Positions 56,539 through 64,000 of a DNA stretch of 64,000 nt are shown in pieces. Numbering within the stretch: the first letter of the stretch is position 1; every line of letters starts with the position of its first letter. Position numbers and translations under genes: made by a program. This stretch comes from a candidate division LCP-89 bacterium B3_LCP (GTDB lineage Bacteria > Electryoneota > B3-LCP), in the NCBI GenBank assembly GCA_005223185.1, contig NJBN01000007.1, positions 164,355 to 228,354 of the forward strand. The letters are read 5' to 3'. Below the pieces are notes generated by a model. The model was not told where the DNA came from. It saw nothing but the letters and a program-made list of their open reading frames with translations, and did no database searches.

Positions 56539-59337
56539 ATGCGTAAGATAGTAGTTATTTCTATAATAGCCATAATGACCGCCTCGGTGCAAATCAGCGT
56601 GGCATCAGTTGACCAGCAGGGTGAACCATTTACTCGCACTCTGCATAAAATCTATCTTCAGGATGATGCAACCCTGCGGGAGCTGGCGCAATACAACTTA
56701 GACATAGTCCGCTCTTCGGTTGACGGCAGCCTGTCGGTGGAAGCCTTCCTTAACGAAGATGAAGCGGAACTGTTGCGCGCACTGGGTTATCGTGCCGTGC
56801 CGACCCCTAACCTTGCCCGGGAGATGTTTCTGAAGCTGAAATCCGAAACCGAAGGCACAGATGACCCCCTGCGCGAATACCACACTTATGATGAAATGCT
56901 GATTGAACTGCAGGCTATCGCCGCTGCTAATCCGAGTATATGCGAACTGCACAATGTCGGTCCTACTGTGCAGAGACGGGCTCTGTGGTTCATGAATATT
57001 TCCGACAACGTCGGCGTGGAAGAGGATGAACTGGAATTCAAATACATATCCACCATGCACGGTGACGAACCGGTGGGCACGGAAATGTGCATGTATTTCA
57101 TCAATCTGCTGGTTGACGAATACGGCATCGATCCTGAACTGACCGAACTGGTGAATGAAACCGAAATTTGGATTATGCCCTTGATGAACCCCGACGGCAA
57201 CTCCATGGGCAGCCGCTACAATGCCAACGGAGTGGACTTAAACCGCAACTTCCCCGACCGGGTGGACGACCCGGTCAACACTACTGCCGGCAGAGAGATC
57301 GAAACCGCGGACGTCATGAACTGGAATTTCGGTCACCAGCCGGTATTCTCAGCCAACTTTCATACAGGAGCGTTAGTCGCCAATTACCCCTGGGATCACG
57401 GCTTCGATCCGCAGGCAAATGCCGTCTACTGCGATAATCATGACGTCGTCCTGGCAGCGTCAGAAACATATTCATGGAACAATTCTCCCATGTGGAATAA
57501 CAACTTCGGATCCTTCACCAATGGTACTGTCAATGGTGCGGACTGGTATCAGATTTCCGGCGGTATGCAGGACTGGAACTACCACTGGATGGGCGATATG
57601 GACATCACCATGGAGCTGTCCAACACCGCCTGGCCCTCACCGTCTGCTATACCAGGACTCTGGGATGACAACCGTGAATCGATGATAGCATATATGCAGT
57701 TCGCTCACAGGGGGATAAGAGGAGTCGTTACCGATGCTGTTACCAGCTTGCCCCTGCTGGCTGACGTTAAAGTTGTAGGTCGGGATGATTTTGTCACTTT
57801 CACCGATCCAGATGTGGGTGATTATCACAGCACTCTGATGCCCGGAACATACGATCTGGACATAACCAGATTCGGCTACTGGCCTGCCCATTTGACAGAT
57901 GTTGTGGTACTGCAAGGGACGGTTACCCGTGAAGATGTGGCGCTGCAACCGGCTGATCAGATGACTTTTACAGGAACTCTGCATCATCCCGTTGGGGGAG
58001 GGCTTTCTGCACGGCTAACTCTGGTGGATACACCCTATAATCCGACAGAGACCAACGTCAACGGAGAATTCACTTTTGCTGATGTATATGAGGGGGAATA
58101 CACTCTGCGTATCATGAGTCTTAGCGATGGTTCGATCATCGAATTTCCCATAATCTTAAGTGCCTGGATGACTCCGTTGGAGTTATGGGGACCGATAAGC
58201 ATCTTCTATGATGGATTTGAAGCTGGACTGGGCTCATGGAATGCGGAAGGTAGTTGGGGAACTTCAGGTAATTCTTACTCTGGATCACTTTCCGCTGCGG
58301 ACAGCCCTTCTGGCGAATACGGTAACAACCTGAACATATCTCTGACAAACAACGGTTCCTTCGATCTGACTGAATATGACTATGCAGCTCTGTCTTACTA
58401 CATCACCTACAACTGTGAAACCAACTACGATTCTCTCTTCGCGGAAATTTCAACCGATGGCAGCAACTGGCAGAAGGTGAACTACCACAACAGCAAACAG
58501 GACTGGTGGACCTTGGAGATTTTCGACCTGGATGAACAGCTTTCCGCGACCAATTTACAGGTGCGCTACAGGCTGCAGACCGATGGAAGCGTAACCCGCG
58601 ACGGTGGTTTTATAGATGAAGTGCGCTTGAGCGTTGCCAGCATAACTCCGATTACACAGGAGGTAACCATCGCTCTGGCACCCTACGGAACGCCCATCCA
58701 GATTCCTGCCGCTGGTGGCAGTTTCGATTACAATATTGAAGCATCCAACAGTGGATCGACATCGGTGAATGCGGACGTCTGGTGCGATGTAACGCTGCCA
58801 TCAAGCAGCCAGTATGGTCCTACCTTAGGTCCCGTGAATGTTACCTTAGGAGCCGGCGTAACTATCGATCGTGACAGAACTCAAACCGTGCCGGGAGCCG
58901 CTCCTGCCGGGGATTATACCTATCACGCCTACATCGGTGACTACCCCAATGTGATCTATTCGCAAGATAGCTTCCACTTCGAAAAGATCGGTGTCGATGA
59001 TTCCGGTTTGGGCGATTGGTTGAACACGGGAGAGGAATTCAGCGGAAGCACAGAATTACTTTCTGCATTACCGCAAGAATGCATCTTGGCACAGAACTAT
59101 CCTAACCCCTTCAATCCGGTAACAATGATTCACTTTGCGCTGCCGGAAGCGGGAGTCGTAAACCTGAAGGTTTACAACACTGCCGGTCAACTTATCACAA
59201 CGCTAGTCAATGGATACAGAGAAACCGGCTGGCACGCGGTGAGTTGGAATGCTTCTGATCTGGCGACGGGGTTGTATGTGTATCGGCTGGAAGCAGGGGG
59301 AAGTACCTTCACCCAGAAGGCAGTGCTAATTAAGTAG
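56539..59337 (+). CDS. Secreted M14 zinc carboxypeptidase with sorting domain
   Basis: The 932-residue protein has a signal peptide (MRKIVVISIIAIMTASVQIS), a propeptide (about 25-105), and an M14 domain with zinc ligands in STMHGDEPVG (His174, Glu177) and ANFHTGALVANYPW (His275), substrate site LNRNFPDRVDD, and catalytic Glu359 in ITMELSNTAWP. Transthyretin-like CarboxypepD_reg domains (about 390-545), a jelly-roll domain (about 555-690), an Ig-like pre-sorting domain (about 707-822) and the sorting domain NYPNPFNPVTMIHFALP, GLYVYRLEAGG follow. It should remove C-terminal residues from peptides outside the cell. All catalytic residues are intact. Confidence 0.93.
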   Translation: MRKIVVISIIAIMTASVQISVASVDQQGEPFTRTLHKIYLQDDATLRELAQYNLDIVRSSVDGSLSVEAFLNEDEAELLRALGYRAVPTPNLAREMFLKLKSETEGTDDPLREYHTYDEMLIELQAIAAANPSICELHNVGPTVQRRALWFMNISDNVGVEEDELEFKYISTMHGDEPVGTEMCMYFINLLVDEYGIDPELTELVNETEIWIMPLMNPDGNSMGSRYNANGVDLNRNFPDRVDDPVNTTAGREIETADVMNWNFGHQPVFSANFHTGALVANYPWDHGFDPQANAVYCDNHDVVLAASETYSWNNSPMWNNNFGSFTNGTVNGADWYQISGGMQDWNYHWMGDMDITMELSNTAWPSPSAIPGLWDDNRESMIAYMQFAHRGIRGVVTDAVTSLPLLADVKVVGRDDFVTFTDPDVGDYHSTLMPGTYDLDITRFGYWPAHLTDVVVLQGTVTREDVALQPADQMTFTGTLHHPVGGGLSARLTLVDTPYNPTETNVNGEFTFADVYEGEYTLRIMSLSDGSIIEFPIILSAWMTPLELWGPISIFYDGFEAGLGSWNAEGSWGTSGNSYSGSLSAADSPSGEYGNNLNISLTNNGSFDLTEYDYAALSYYITYNCETNYDSLFAEISTDGSNWQKVNYHNSKQDWWTLEIFDLDEQLSATNLQVRYRLQTDGSVTRDGGFIDEVRLSVASITPITQEVTIALAPYGTPIQIPAAGGSFDYNIEASNSGSTSVNADVWCDVTLPSSSQYGPTLGPVNVTLGAGVTIDRDRTQTVPGAAPAGDYTYHAYIGDYPNVIYSQDSFHFEKIGVDDSGLGDWLNTGEEFSGSTELLSALPQECILAQNYPNPFNPVTMIHFALPEAGVVNLKVYNTAGQLITTLVNGYRETGWHAVSWNASDLATGLYVYRLEAGGSTFTQKAVLIK

Positions 59338-59841
59338 TTTACCAATAAATCCCTAATATTCCGTAGGGCGGGGGTGCTTCCCCCGCCCTTTCTAATGTAG
59401 CTCAGTAGGGTGGACTAAGTCCGTCTGCTGATGGACGCAGTCCACTAATTACCTAATTCAGACAAAAAAGCATCAGGTCACACTTCCTTAAAAGGAACCA
59501 AGACCTGACGCAACATTAAAGAGGTCCTTCCTGCTGTTGTAGGGGCGAACCTCTGTGTCCGCCTGGTGTTATGCTATTAACCCTCTGGATCCCTGCGTCC
59601 GCCCCGAAGGGGCAGGCAGGGATGACAGGATGGCTGGAGTATTTGTCATTACGGGAAGGCTTTTGCCTTATCCGGAATCCAGTGAATAAATAATAAAGCC
59701 GTCATTCTGGCTTGCCCAGAATCTGGCGGCTTTATTATGTCAGTCTCGCAGAGCAGACTAAGTCCGTCAATCGACGGTAGCAGTCCACCAATAAATCTGT
59801 GCAATCTGTGTTATCTGCGTGAATCTGCGGTTCAGCTTTCT
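59338..59841. repeat. Intergenic region with terminator and dispersed repeats
   Basis: No gene. After the terminator-like hairpin (59366-59388) come GGACTAAGTCCGTC words (about 59412-59447 and 59756-59790), the AGGTCACACTTCC...GACCTGACGCAAC repeat (59471-59514), GCCCCGAAGGGGC (about 59599), a CATTCTGG...CCAGAATC-type repeat (59639-59733) and a period-11 repeat (59790-59836) just after the end of the next gene. Confidence 0.7.
59366..59388 (+). terminator. Hairpin terminator after the carboxypeptidase gene
   Basis: GGGCGGGGG (59366-59374) and CCCCCGCCC (59380-59388) form a 9-bp stem with loop TGCTT, followed by TTTCT. It lies 28 bp after the stop codon. Confidence 0.65.
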
Positions 59842-60957
59842 CTACTTCAAATACACCAACGAAACCTGTTCCACCTGATCGCCAGCTTGAAGCCGCATGA
59901 AATACAGCCCCGCAGACAGGTTTTGCGGCTTCCAGGTTACTTCGGATACCCCCGCCTGATGATGACTTTGATCCAACACTTCCACCTGCCTCCCCATCAC
60001 GTCGAAAATCCTCAAATCGATGTTTGCCGATTCAGTGAGACTATATGAGATCACCGTTTCCCCATTGAAGGGATTAGGATAGTTGCAGATGAGTTCAATG
60101 GTCTCAGGCATCTGAACGGTTGAGGCAACCGGCTGTACCTGCGTATCTCCCGCAGTAGTTGTGCTATTCATCAACCTGCGCACCGATTTGGCGTAGCTGA
60201 AGTAGGGATCCATCGAATCGCTGGTGATGTGCAGGACGGTGCCCACATCCGCGGCACGCCATTCGTAGTTGATGGCTTCCTTGTGTTCTTCGTATATTGG
60301 AACCCAAACCCAAAGGAGACGGATGTAAACTGTAAGATCGTATATGACGTCGTTACGCATCCTGAGCGATTCATATCTTCCCAGAGGAACTATGGTGGTA
60401 CCATAAGCGTCAACTTCACTGTCCATGGTGGCATGAAGTTCTATCCTGATGTCATATTCGGGAAACTCGAATATCTCATCGTAATCAATGGTATTCGACC
60501 AGGTTCGACCGAAGTAGAGGGGTAGATTGTACGCATTGAGATAAGGATTAAAGATCAGCAACAGCTCTTCACCCTCAATCTCTGCCAGCACTCCCCCGAC
60601 GATCAAACGCATGGGATGGAGATATGCATACATGATGCCGGCTTCAGTGAGCCCCACCTGATTTAACTGCGAGGTCTCTATCACCAAATTAGCCCGCGAC
60701 AGTTCCGGAGGTGCAACTGACGGGTCCAAATATGTATCGGTGCTTATGTTGCTGGTATCGCCGATGGCGTAATCCCAGGTTTGAGGTCCACCGGGCACAC
60801 CCACGTTCACCGGTATCGAATCCCCATCTTCCGAATAATATTCGAATACCATACCAGCGGTGCTGGGGAAATCCGGTGCTCTAAGAACTATTTGAGCCTG
60901 ACTTAACGCTACTGACATCGGCAACAGCAACAGGCAGAATTTAAATACACGCATCAT
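59842..60957 (-). CDS. Secreted protein with sorting domain, function unknown
   Basis: The 371-residue protein has a signal peptide (VFKFCLLLLPMSVALSQAQ), a beta-rich body (about 25-270) without a recognised domain (FEYYSEDGDSIPVNVG, QTWDYAIGDTSN, LPLYFGRTWSNTIDYDE, VDAYGTTIVPLGRYESLRMR) and a sorting domain with CNYPNPFNGETVISYSL and GLYFMRLQAGDQ. The body resembles DUF-type proteins of FCB genomes that describe measured values in a beta sandwich, but I cannot name a family. A ribosome site AAGGAAGG precedes two adjacent ATG codons; promoter at 61047-61075. Confidence 0.8.
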   Translation of the reverse strand: MMRVFKFCLLLLPMSVALSQAQIVLRAPDFPSTAGMVFEYYSEDGDSIPVNVGVPGGPQTWDYAIGDTSNISTDTYLDPSVAPPELSRANLVIETSQLNQVGLTEAGIMYAYLHPMRLIVGGVLAEIEGEELLLIFNPYLNAYNLPLYFGRTWSNTIDYDEIFEFPEYDIRIELHATMDSEVDAYGTTIVPLGRYESLRMRNDVIYDLTVYIRLLWVWVPIYEEHKEAINYEWRAADVGTVLHITSDSMDPYFSYAKSVRRLMNSTTTAGDTQVQPVASTVQMPETIELICNYPNPFNGETVISYSLTESANIDLRIFDVMGRQVEVLDQSHHQAGVSEVTWKPQNLSAGLYFMRLQAGDQVEQVSLVYLK

Positions 60958-61046
60958 TTGATCCTTCCTTTCTAAGATGACGAACTGAATTAACCTGGAA
61001 TCGTCACTGTTTAAGCAGCGCGGCAGGGTTATGATCGATTACCAAT

Positions 61047-61075
61047 AATATAATAATAAAAAAGGCTAAAATCAA
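61047..61075 (-). promoter_or_regulatory. Promoter of the exported protein gene at 59842-60957
   Basis: TTGATT (61070-61075) and TATATT (61047-61052) on the minus strand are 17 bp apart, about 90 bp before the start codon. Confidence 0.6.
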
Positions 61076-61362
61076 GTAGAGAATAAAATTCCCGCTCATT
61101 ACCCTTAGAGGCAGGGAGTGTGACAGATTTGGCGGACAAATTGTGGCGGTCAGTTTTGTCCGACATATTTGTCTTGCAATTCGTGCTGGAATTGGGTGGG
61201 TGATTTTAGGCTGCGACATTATTGACGCTACGGGGAGATGGTAGCGTATGGATGTGGTGCATTGTTGGGATGTGTTTTTAGGTAAGATTGTTGAGGATAT
61301 TAGATGTTATATATATAATATACAACGGTTATAGGGAAAAAGCAAGAGAATTTGGGGTGAAT

Positions 61363-61506
61363 TTCGATCCCTTCAGGATCGTACGGGGTATTTTGATTGC
61401 ACTGTTCCGCAGGTTTCACCTGCGGCTATTATTGTATATCCCCTTCGGGGATAGGTTTATCGGTGGACTGCACTACGACTTCGTCTTCACTTAGTCCACC
61501 CTACTC
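61363..61506 (+). repeat. 144-bp multi-hairpin repeat, copy 1
   Basis: Three hairpins follow each other: GATCCCTTCAGGATC, CCGCAGGTTTCACCTGCGG and TATCCCCTTCGGGGATA, then GTGGACT and AGTCCAC as a fourth, larger stem. By hand alignment it matches 63645-63788 with 6 mismatches in 144 positions and no gaps. Confidence 0.9.
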
Positions 61507-61543
61507 GGCTACCCCCCCATCACAACAATACCCACCAAACCCA

Positions 61544-61572
61544 TTGACATTTGACAACAGAAGCCGTATATT
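61544..61572 (+). promoter_or_regulatory. Promoter of the TPR gene
   Basis: TTGACA (61544-61549) and TATATT (61567-61572) are 17 bp apart, 31 bp before the start codon, which has GAGG upstream. Confidence 0.75.
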
Positions 61573-61602
61573 ACCCTCACCAGAAAACGAACGAGGTTTT
61601 GG

Positions 61603-63306
61603 ATGTTAATTATCATTCTCAGATTGATCGGAATTATTGCTGCTATTGCGACAGCAGTAATGGGTCTTAAATCAAGCGGCCCAAAGCATAGATATTTTTT
61701 ATTAGCCATTCTTCTGCTCCTCCTGCAGGGGATACCGCAAGGCTTTGATGTATTTAAACCAGATCTGTCAGAAGAGACCATCCGGAAAATCGCCGAAACC
61801 ACTAAGGATATATTACTGGAAGCACAGCATTCTAAGAAAATTCTGAACGATACTGAAAACGATGAGCTACGTCGCCTTGCAGAAAAAGGCTTAGAAGAGG
61901 AGGCACGAGCTGAGAAGATAGCTACTGCCATTCAACAGGGCTATGAGGAAGCCGCTAAGCAATATGCAGAAGCTACTCTGCGAGCCATAAAGTATTACCG
62001 CCAGGGTTTATCAGCCAATCCCAAAACCAGCGAACGCTGCGCGCTGTATAATCTGATAGGTATTGCTCATTACCGCATCTCTCAGTTGAATGAGGCAGCA
62101 GATGCCTGGGAAGAATCCGCCAGATTAGCTGGAGAATTGATTTCAGATGAGGAGAATTCTGAAGAAGAACAGATCGCTCTGGCTATTGCTGTAGGCAACT
62201 TAGGCATAGTCTATAAAACCCGCGGCGATCTGAAGCTAGCCGAAGAGATGCACCTTAAAGCGCTGAAGATCAACGAGGAGCTTGGTCGCAAGGTGGGAAT
62301 GGCTTCAAATTACGGCAACTTAGGATTGGTCTATGGTACCCGCGGTGATCTTGATAGAGCCGAAGAGATGCACCTTAAAGCGCTGAAGATCAACGAGGAG
62401 CTTGGTCGCAAGGTGGGAATGGCTTCAAATTACGGCAACTTAGGATTGGTCTATGGTACCCGCGGCGATCTGAACAGAGCCGAAGAGATGCACCTTAAAT
62501 CATTAGAGATAGAGAAATCTCTGGGTCACAAGAAAGGTATGGCTTCTGATTACGGCAACTTAGGCAATGTCTATCAAATCCGCGGCGATCTTGACAAAGC
62601 CGAAGAGATGTACCAAAAAGCGTTGAAAATACATGATGAGATGGGCAATAAGGAAGGCGTGGCTTCAGATTACAGCAACTTAGGCAACGTCTATCAAACC
62701 CGCGGCGATCTGAAAAAGGCGGAAGAGATGTACCAGAAAGCGCTGGAGATCAACAAGGAGCTTGGTTGCAAAGAGGGCATGGCAATTCAGCGTGGCAACT
62801 TAGGCGTACTCTATAAAACACGCGGCGACCTAAACAAAGCCGAAGAGATGTACCAGAAAGCGCTGGAGATCAACGAGGAGCTTGGACGCAAGGAGGGCAT
62901 GGCTAACCATTACGGCAACTTAGGCAATGTCTATCAAATCCGCGGCGACCTAAAAAAAGCCGAAGAGATGTACCTGAAATCGCTGGAGATCAACGAGGAA
63001 CTTGGAAGCAAAGAGGGTATGGCTAACCAGTATGGAAACTTGGGTAATGTCTTCGGAATCCGCGGCGACCTCAACCGTGCCGAAGAGATGTACCAGAAAG
63101 CCTTGAAGATCAACGAGGAGCTTGGTCGAAAAGAAGGGATGGCTATCCAGTACGGCAACTTAGGCATAGTCTATAAAACCAGCGGTGACCTTAAGAAAGC
63201 AGAAGAGTATTACCGCCAGGCGCTGACATTGTATAGAGAAGTCGGTGCGGAACCTAAAATTGAGTGGGCTATAGAGCGGTTGAAGGAAATCGGTGTAGAA
63301 CCGTGA
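61603..63306 (+). CDS. Membrane-anchored TPR protein with 40-residue kinesin-light-chain-type repeats
   Basis: The 567-residue protein has two hydrophobic N-terminal segments (about 1-22 and 30-46), a helical charged linker (about 50-125) and TPR repeats. From about residue 200 there are nine units of exactly 40 residues of the form GNLGNVYQTRGDLKKAEEMY, QKALEINEELGRKEGMANQY. The 120-bp DNA units are very similar; the segment around 62281-62340 is repeated without change at 62401-62460. Such repeats bind proteins and are common in signalling or conflict-system adaptors. No effector domain is visible. The gene has its own promoter and is flanked on both sides by the 144-bp repeat. Confidence 0.9.
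   Translation: MLIIILRLIGIIAAIATAVMGLKSSGPKHRYFLLAILLLLLQGIPQGFDVFKPDLSEETIRKIAETTKDILLEAQHSKKILNDTENDELRRLAEKGLEEEARAEKIATAIQQGYEEAAKQYAEATLRAIKYYRQGLSANPKTSERCALYNLIGIAHYRISQLNEAADAWEESARLAGELISDEENSEEEQIALAIAVGNLGIVYKTRGDLKLAEEMHLKALKINEELGRKVGMASNYGNLGLVYGTRGDLDRAEEMHLKALKINEELGRKVGMASNYGNLGLVYGTRGDLNRAEEMHLKSLEIEKSLGHKKGMASDYGNLGNVYQIRGDLDKAEEMYQKALKIHDEMGNKEGVASDYSNLGNVYQTRGDLKKAEEMYQKALEINKELGCKEGMAIQRGNLGVLYKTRGDLNKAEEMYQKALEINEELGRKEGMANHYGNLGNVYQIRGDLKKAEEMYLKSLEINEELGSKEGMANQYGNLGNVFGIRGDLNRAEEMYQKALKINEELGRKEGMAIQYGNLGIVYKTSGDLKKAEEYYRQALTLYREVGAEPKIEWAIERLKEIGVEP
62205..63235 (+). repeat. 120-bp tandem repeat array within the TPR gene
   Basis: Nine in-frame units of 120 bp, each beginning near GGCAACTTAGGC, give the 40-residue TPR units. 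Divergence is lowest between the first three units, as expected for recent unequal exchange. Confidence 0.9.
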
Positions 63307-63912
63307 GCTGATAACTAAATTGATCCCCTCTTTCTCCCCCCTTGAAAAAAAGAGACTTTTAAATTATTGTATAAATGTTGCAAGCATGTCACTCCCGTGA
63401 AAACGGGAGTCCAGTGAATGTTCGTTAGAATTCATCCACTGGATTCCCGATCGGGGTCGGGAATGACACTGTGGCGAATATTTCTGTTGCCTCAGGTCTT
63501 GGAGCCCTTTAGGGCGGTGTAACCTGACGCTAAAAGATTCAAGCCCCGCAGGGGCGTAACAATGGTAACCGCAGGCGCAGCCTGTGGTATAGGTCCCGAG
63601 TATACGCTAGACCCTGAAAGGGTCAAATTAAATGCAGTTTGCTATTCGATCCCTTCAGGATCGTATGGGGTGTTTTGATTGCCCTGTTCCGCAGGTTTTA
63701 CCTGCGGCTATTATTGTATATCCCCTTTGGGGATAGGTTTATCGGTGGACTGCACTGCGACTTCGTCTTCACTTAGTCCACCCTACTCCTCTGGGTGGTC
63801 ATGAACCACTCCGGAACCGCTTTTTATCATAGCAGTTTAGGAGTCAGACGAGGGGTTCTGACTCCACCTCGACTGTAAAAGTCAATAGCTTACCGGACAG
63901 TTTTTTATCAGA
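63307..63912. repeat. Intergenic region with dispersed repeats before a transposase fragment
   Basis: No gene. It has a CACTCCCGTGAAAACGGGAG-type repeat with GGATTCCCGATC...GGGAATGAC (63385-63469), an AGGTCTTGG...AACCTGACGC repeat (63489-63529), the hairpins GCCCCGCAGGGGC (about 63544) and GACCCTGAAAGGGTC (about 63610), the second 144-bp repeat (63645-63788), and GGAGTCAGA...TCTGACTCC (about 63840-63866). Confidence 0.7.
63645..63788 (+). repeat. 144-bp multi-hairpin repeat, copy 2
   Basis: Same order of hairpins and same length as 61363-61506, in the same orientation. Most differences are single substitutions in loops or spacers; one changes the loop of TATCCCCTTTGGGGATA without affecting pairing of the stem. 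Confidence 0.9.
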
Positions 63913-64000
63913 TTAAGCGACCTTTTTCTCGTTTTGTTCTTTGAATTCGTTAAACGATAATAATGGTGTTTTGCCGTTATTTCGATATCCCAGATGAGGG
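63913..64000 (-). CDS. Probable transposase, C-terminal end (partial)
   Basis: On the minus strand the frame entering from the right edge reads PHLGYRNNGKTPLLSFNEFK then EQNEKKVA and a stop at 63913-63915. This resembles the C-terminal end of DDE integrase-core transposases (the RPHxxLGYxTP block). Only 28 complete codons are inside the window, so the family (IS481- or IS3-like) is a guess. The end of the element is not recognisable; GGAGTCAGA...TCTGACTCC lies about 50 bp downstream. Confidence 0.5.
   Translation of the reverse strand, partial: PHLGYRNNGKTPLLSFNEFKEQNEKKVA

Larger units (their letters stand above)
60958..61602. repeat. Divergent intergenic region with non-coding element copy 2 and multi-hairpin repeat
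   Basis: No gene is supported. It holds the minus-strand promoter (61047-61075), a non-coding element (61129-61362) related to 41760-42113, a 144-bp multi-hairpin repeat (61363-61506) and the plus-strand promoter of the TPR gene (61544-61572). Confidence 0.75.

Noticed and set aside
61509..61931. 140-residue minus-strand frame overlapping the TPR gene start
   Set aside because: It is antisense to the promoter and N-terminus of the TPR gene, and has low-complexity Ser-rich sequence.
62205..63235. Regular 120-bp repeats that might be a CRISPR-like or satellite array
   Set aside because: The unit is a multiple of three, the frame is open throughout and the translation gives perfect TPR units, so it is coding.

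Overview
The window looks like a chromosome segment from an uncultured member of the FCB superphylum (the Bacteroidota, Cloacimonadota, Zixibacteria, KSB1 and Electryonea neighbourhood). The main reason is nine genes for secreted proteins that mostly end in the PNPFNP...GIYLYRL...GKMVLMK type of C-terminal sorting domain used by type IX-like secretion. Promoters, however, fit a classical sigma-70 pattern (TTGAC[AT], 17 bp, TATATT) instead of the Bacteroidetes -33/-7 pattern. I cannot name the phylum from sequence alone. No tRNA, rRNA or CRISPR array was found.

Layout. Positions 1-38178 are almost entirely minus-strand housekeeping genes in tight operons, many with 4-bp ATGA overlaps. The blocks are: a lipoprotein fragment and mtnA; a LytR_C protein, rsfS, argS and a PfkB kinase; a pair of bacterial-microcompartment vertex proteins, rdgB, nifS, a hydrolase, mnmA, panB, panC and a GlmU-type uridyltransferase; a zinc ribbon protein, deoB and a transglutaminase-like protein; and a long run tilS, ftsH, PEGA protein, folE, TPR protein, folP, rimI, accD, surE, guaA, glmS, periplasmic binding protein, larE, pgeF, uppP, holA, ECF sigma factor and anti-sigma factor. 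One secreted beta-propeller gene (1731-3691) interrupts this part and carries a single-base frameshift.

Positions 38253-63306 are an accessory, secretome-rich region: an M36/thermolysin-like protease, two related WD/propeller-like proteins, two right-handed beta-helix proteins, an Omp28-like protein, an M14 carboxypeptidase and a smaller exported protein, together with rpsU, a radical SAM protein, a deoxynucleoside kinase and a TPR protein. Intergenic spaces here are long and filled with short palindromes and dispersed repeats. The right edge holds the 3' end of a probable transposase.

The most unusual feature is a set of palindromic elements. They occur between genes and also inside reading frames, where they keep the frame and fall in a loop of the sorting domain of two different secreted proteins, which recalls the Rickettsia palindromic elements. 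A 144-bp multi-hairpin repeat flanks the TPR gene on both sides, with a related inverted copy 46 kb away. Functional themes are nucleotide and nucleoside salvage (surE, deoB, dck-type kinase, mtnA, pgeF, guaA, rdgB), sulfur transfer (nifS, mnmA, larE), pantothenate and folate synthesis, cell-wall precursor supply (glmS, uridyltransferase, uppP) and export of adhesin- or hydrolase-like proteins.
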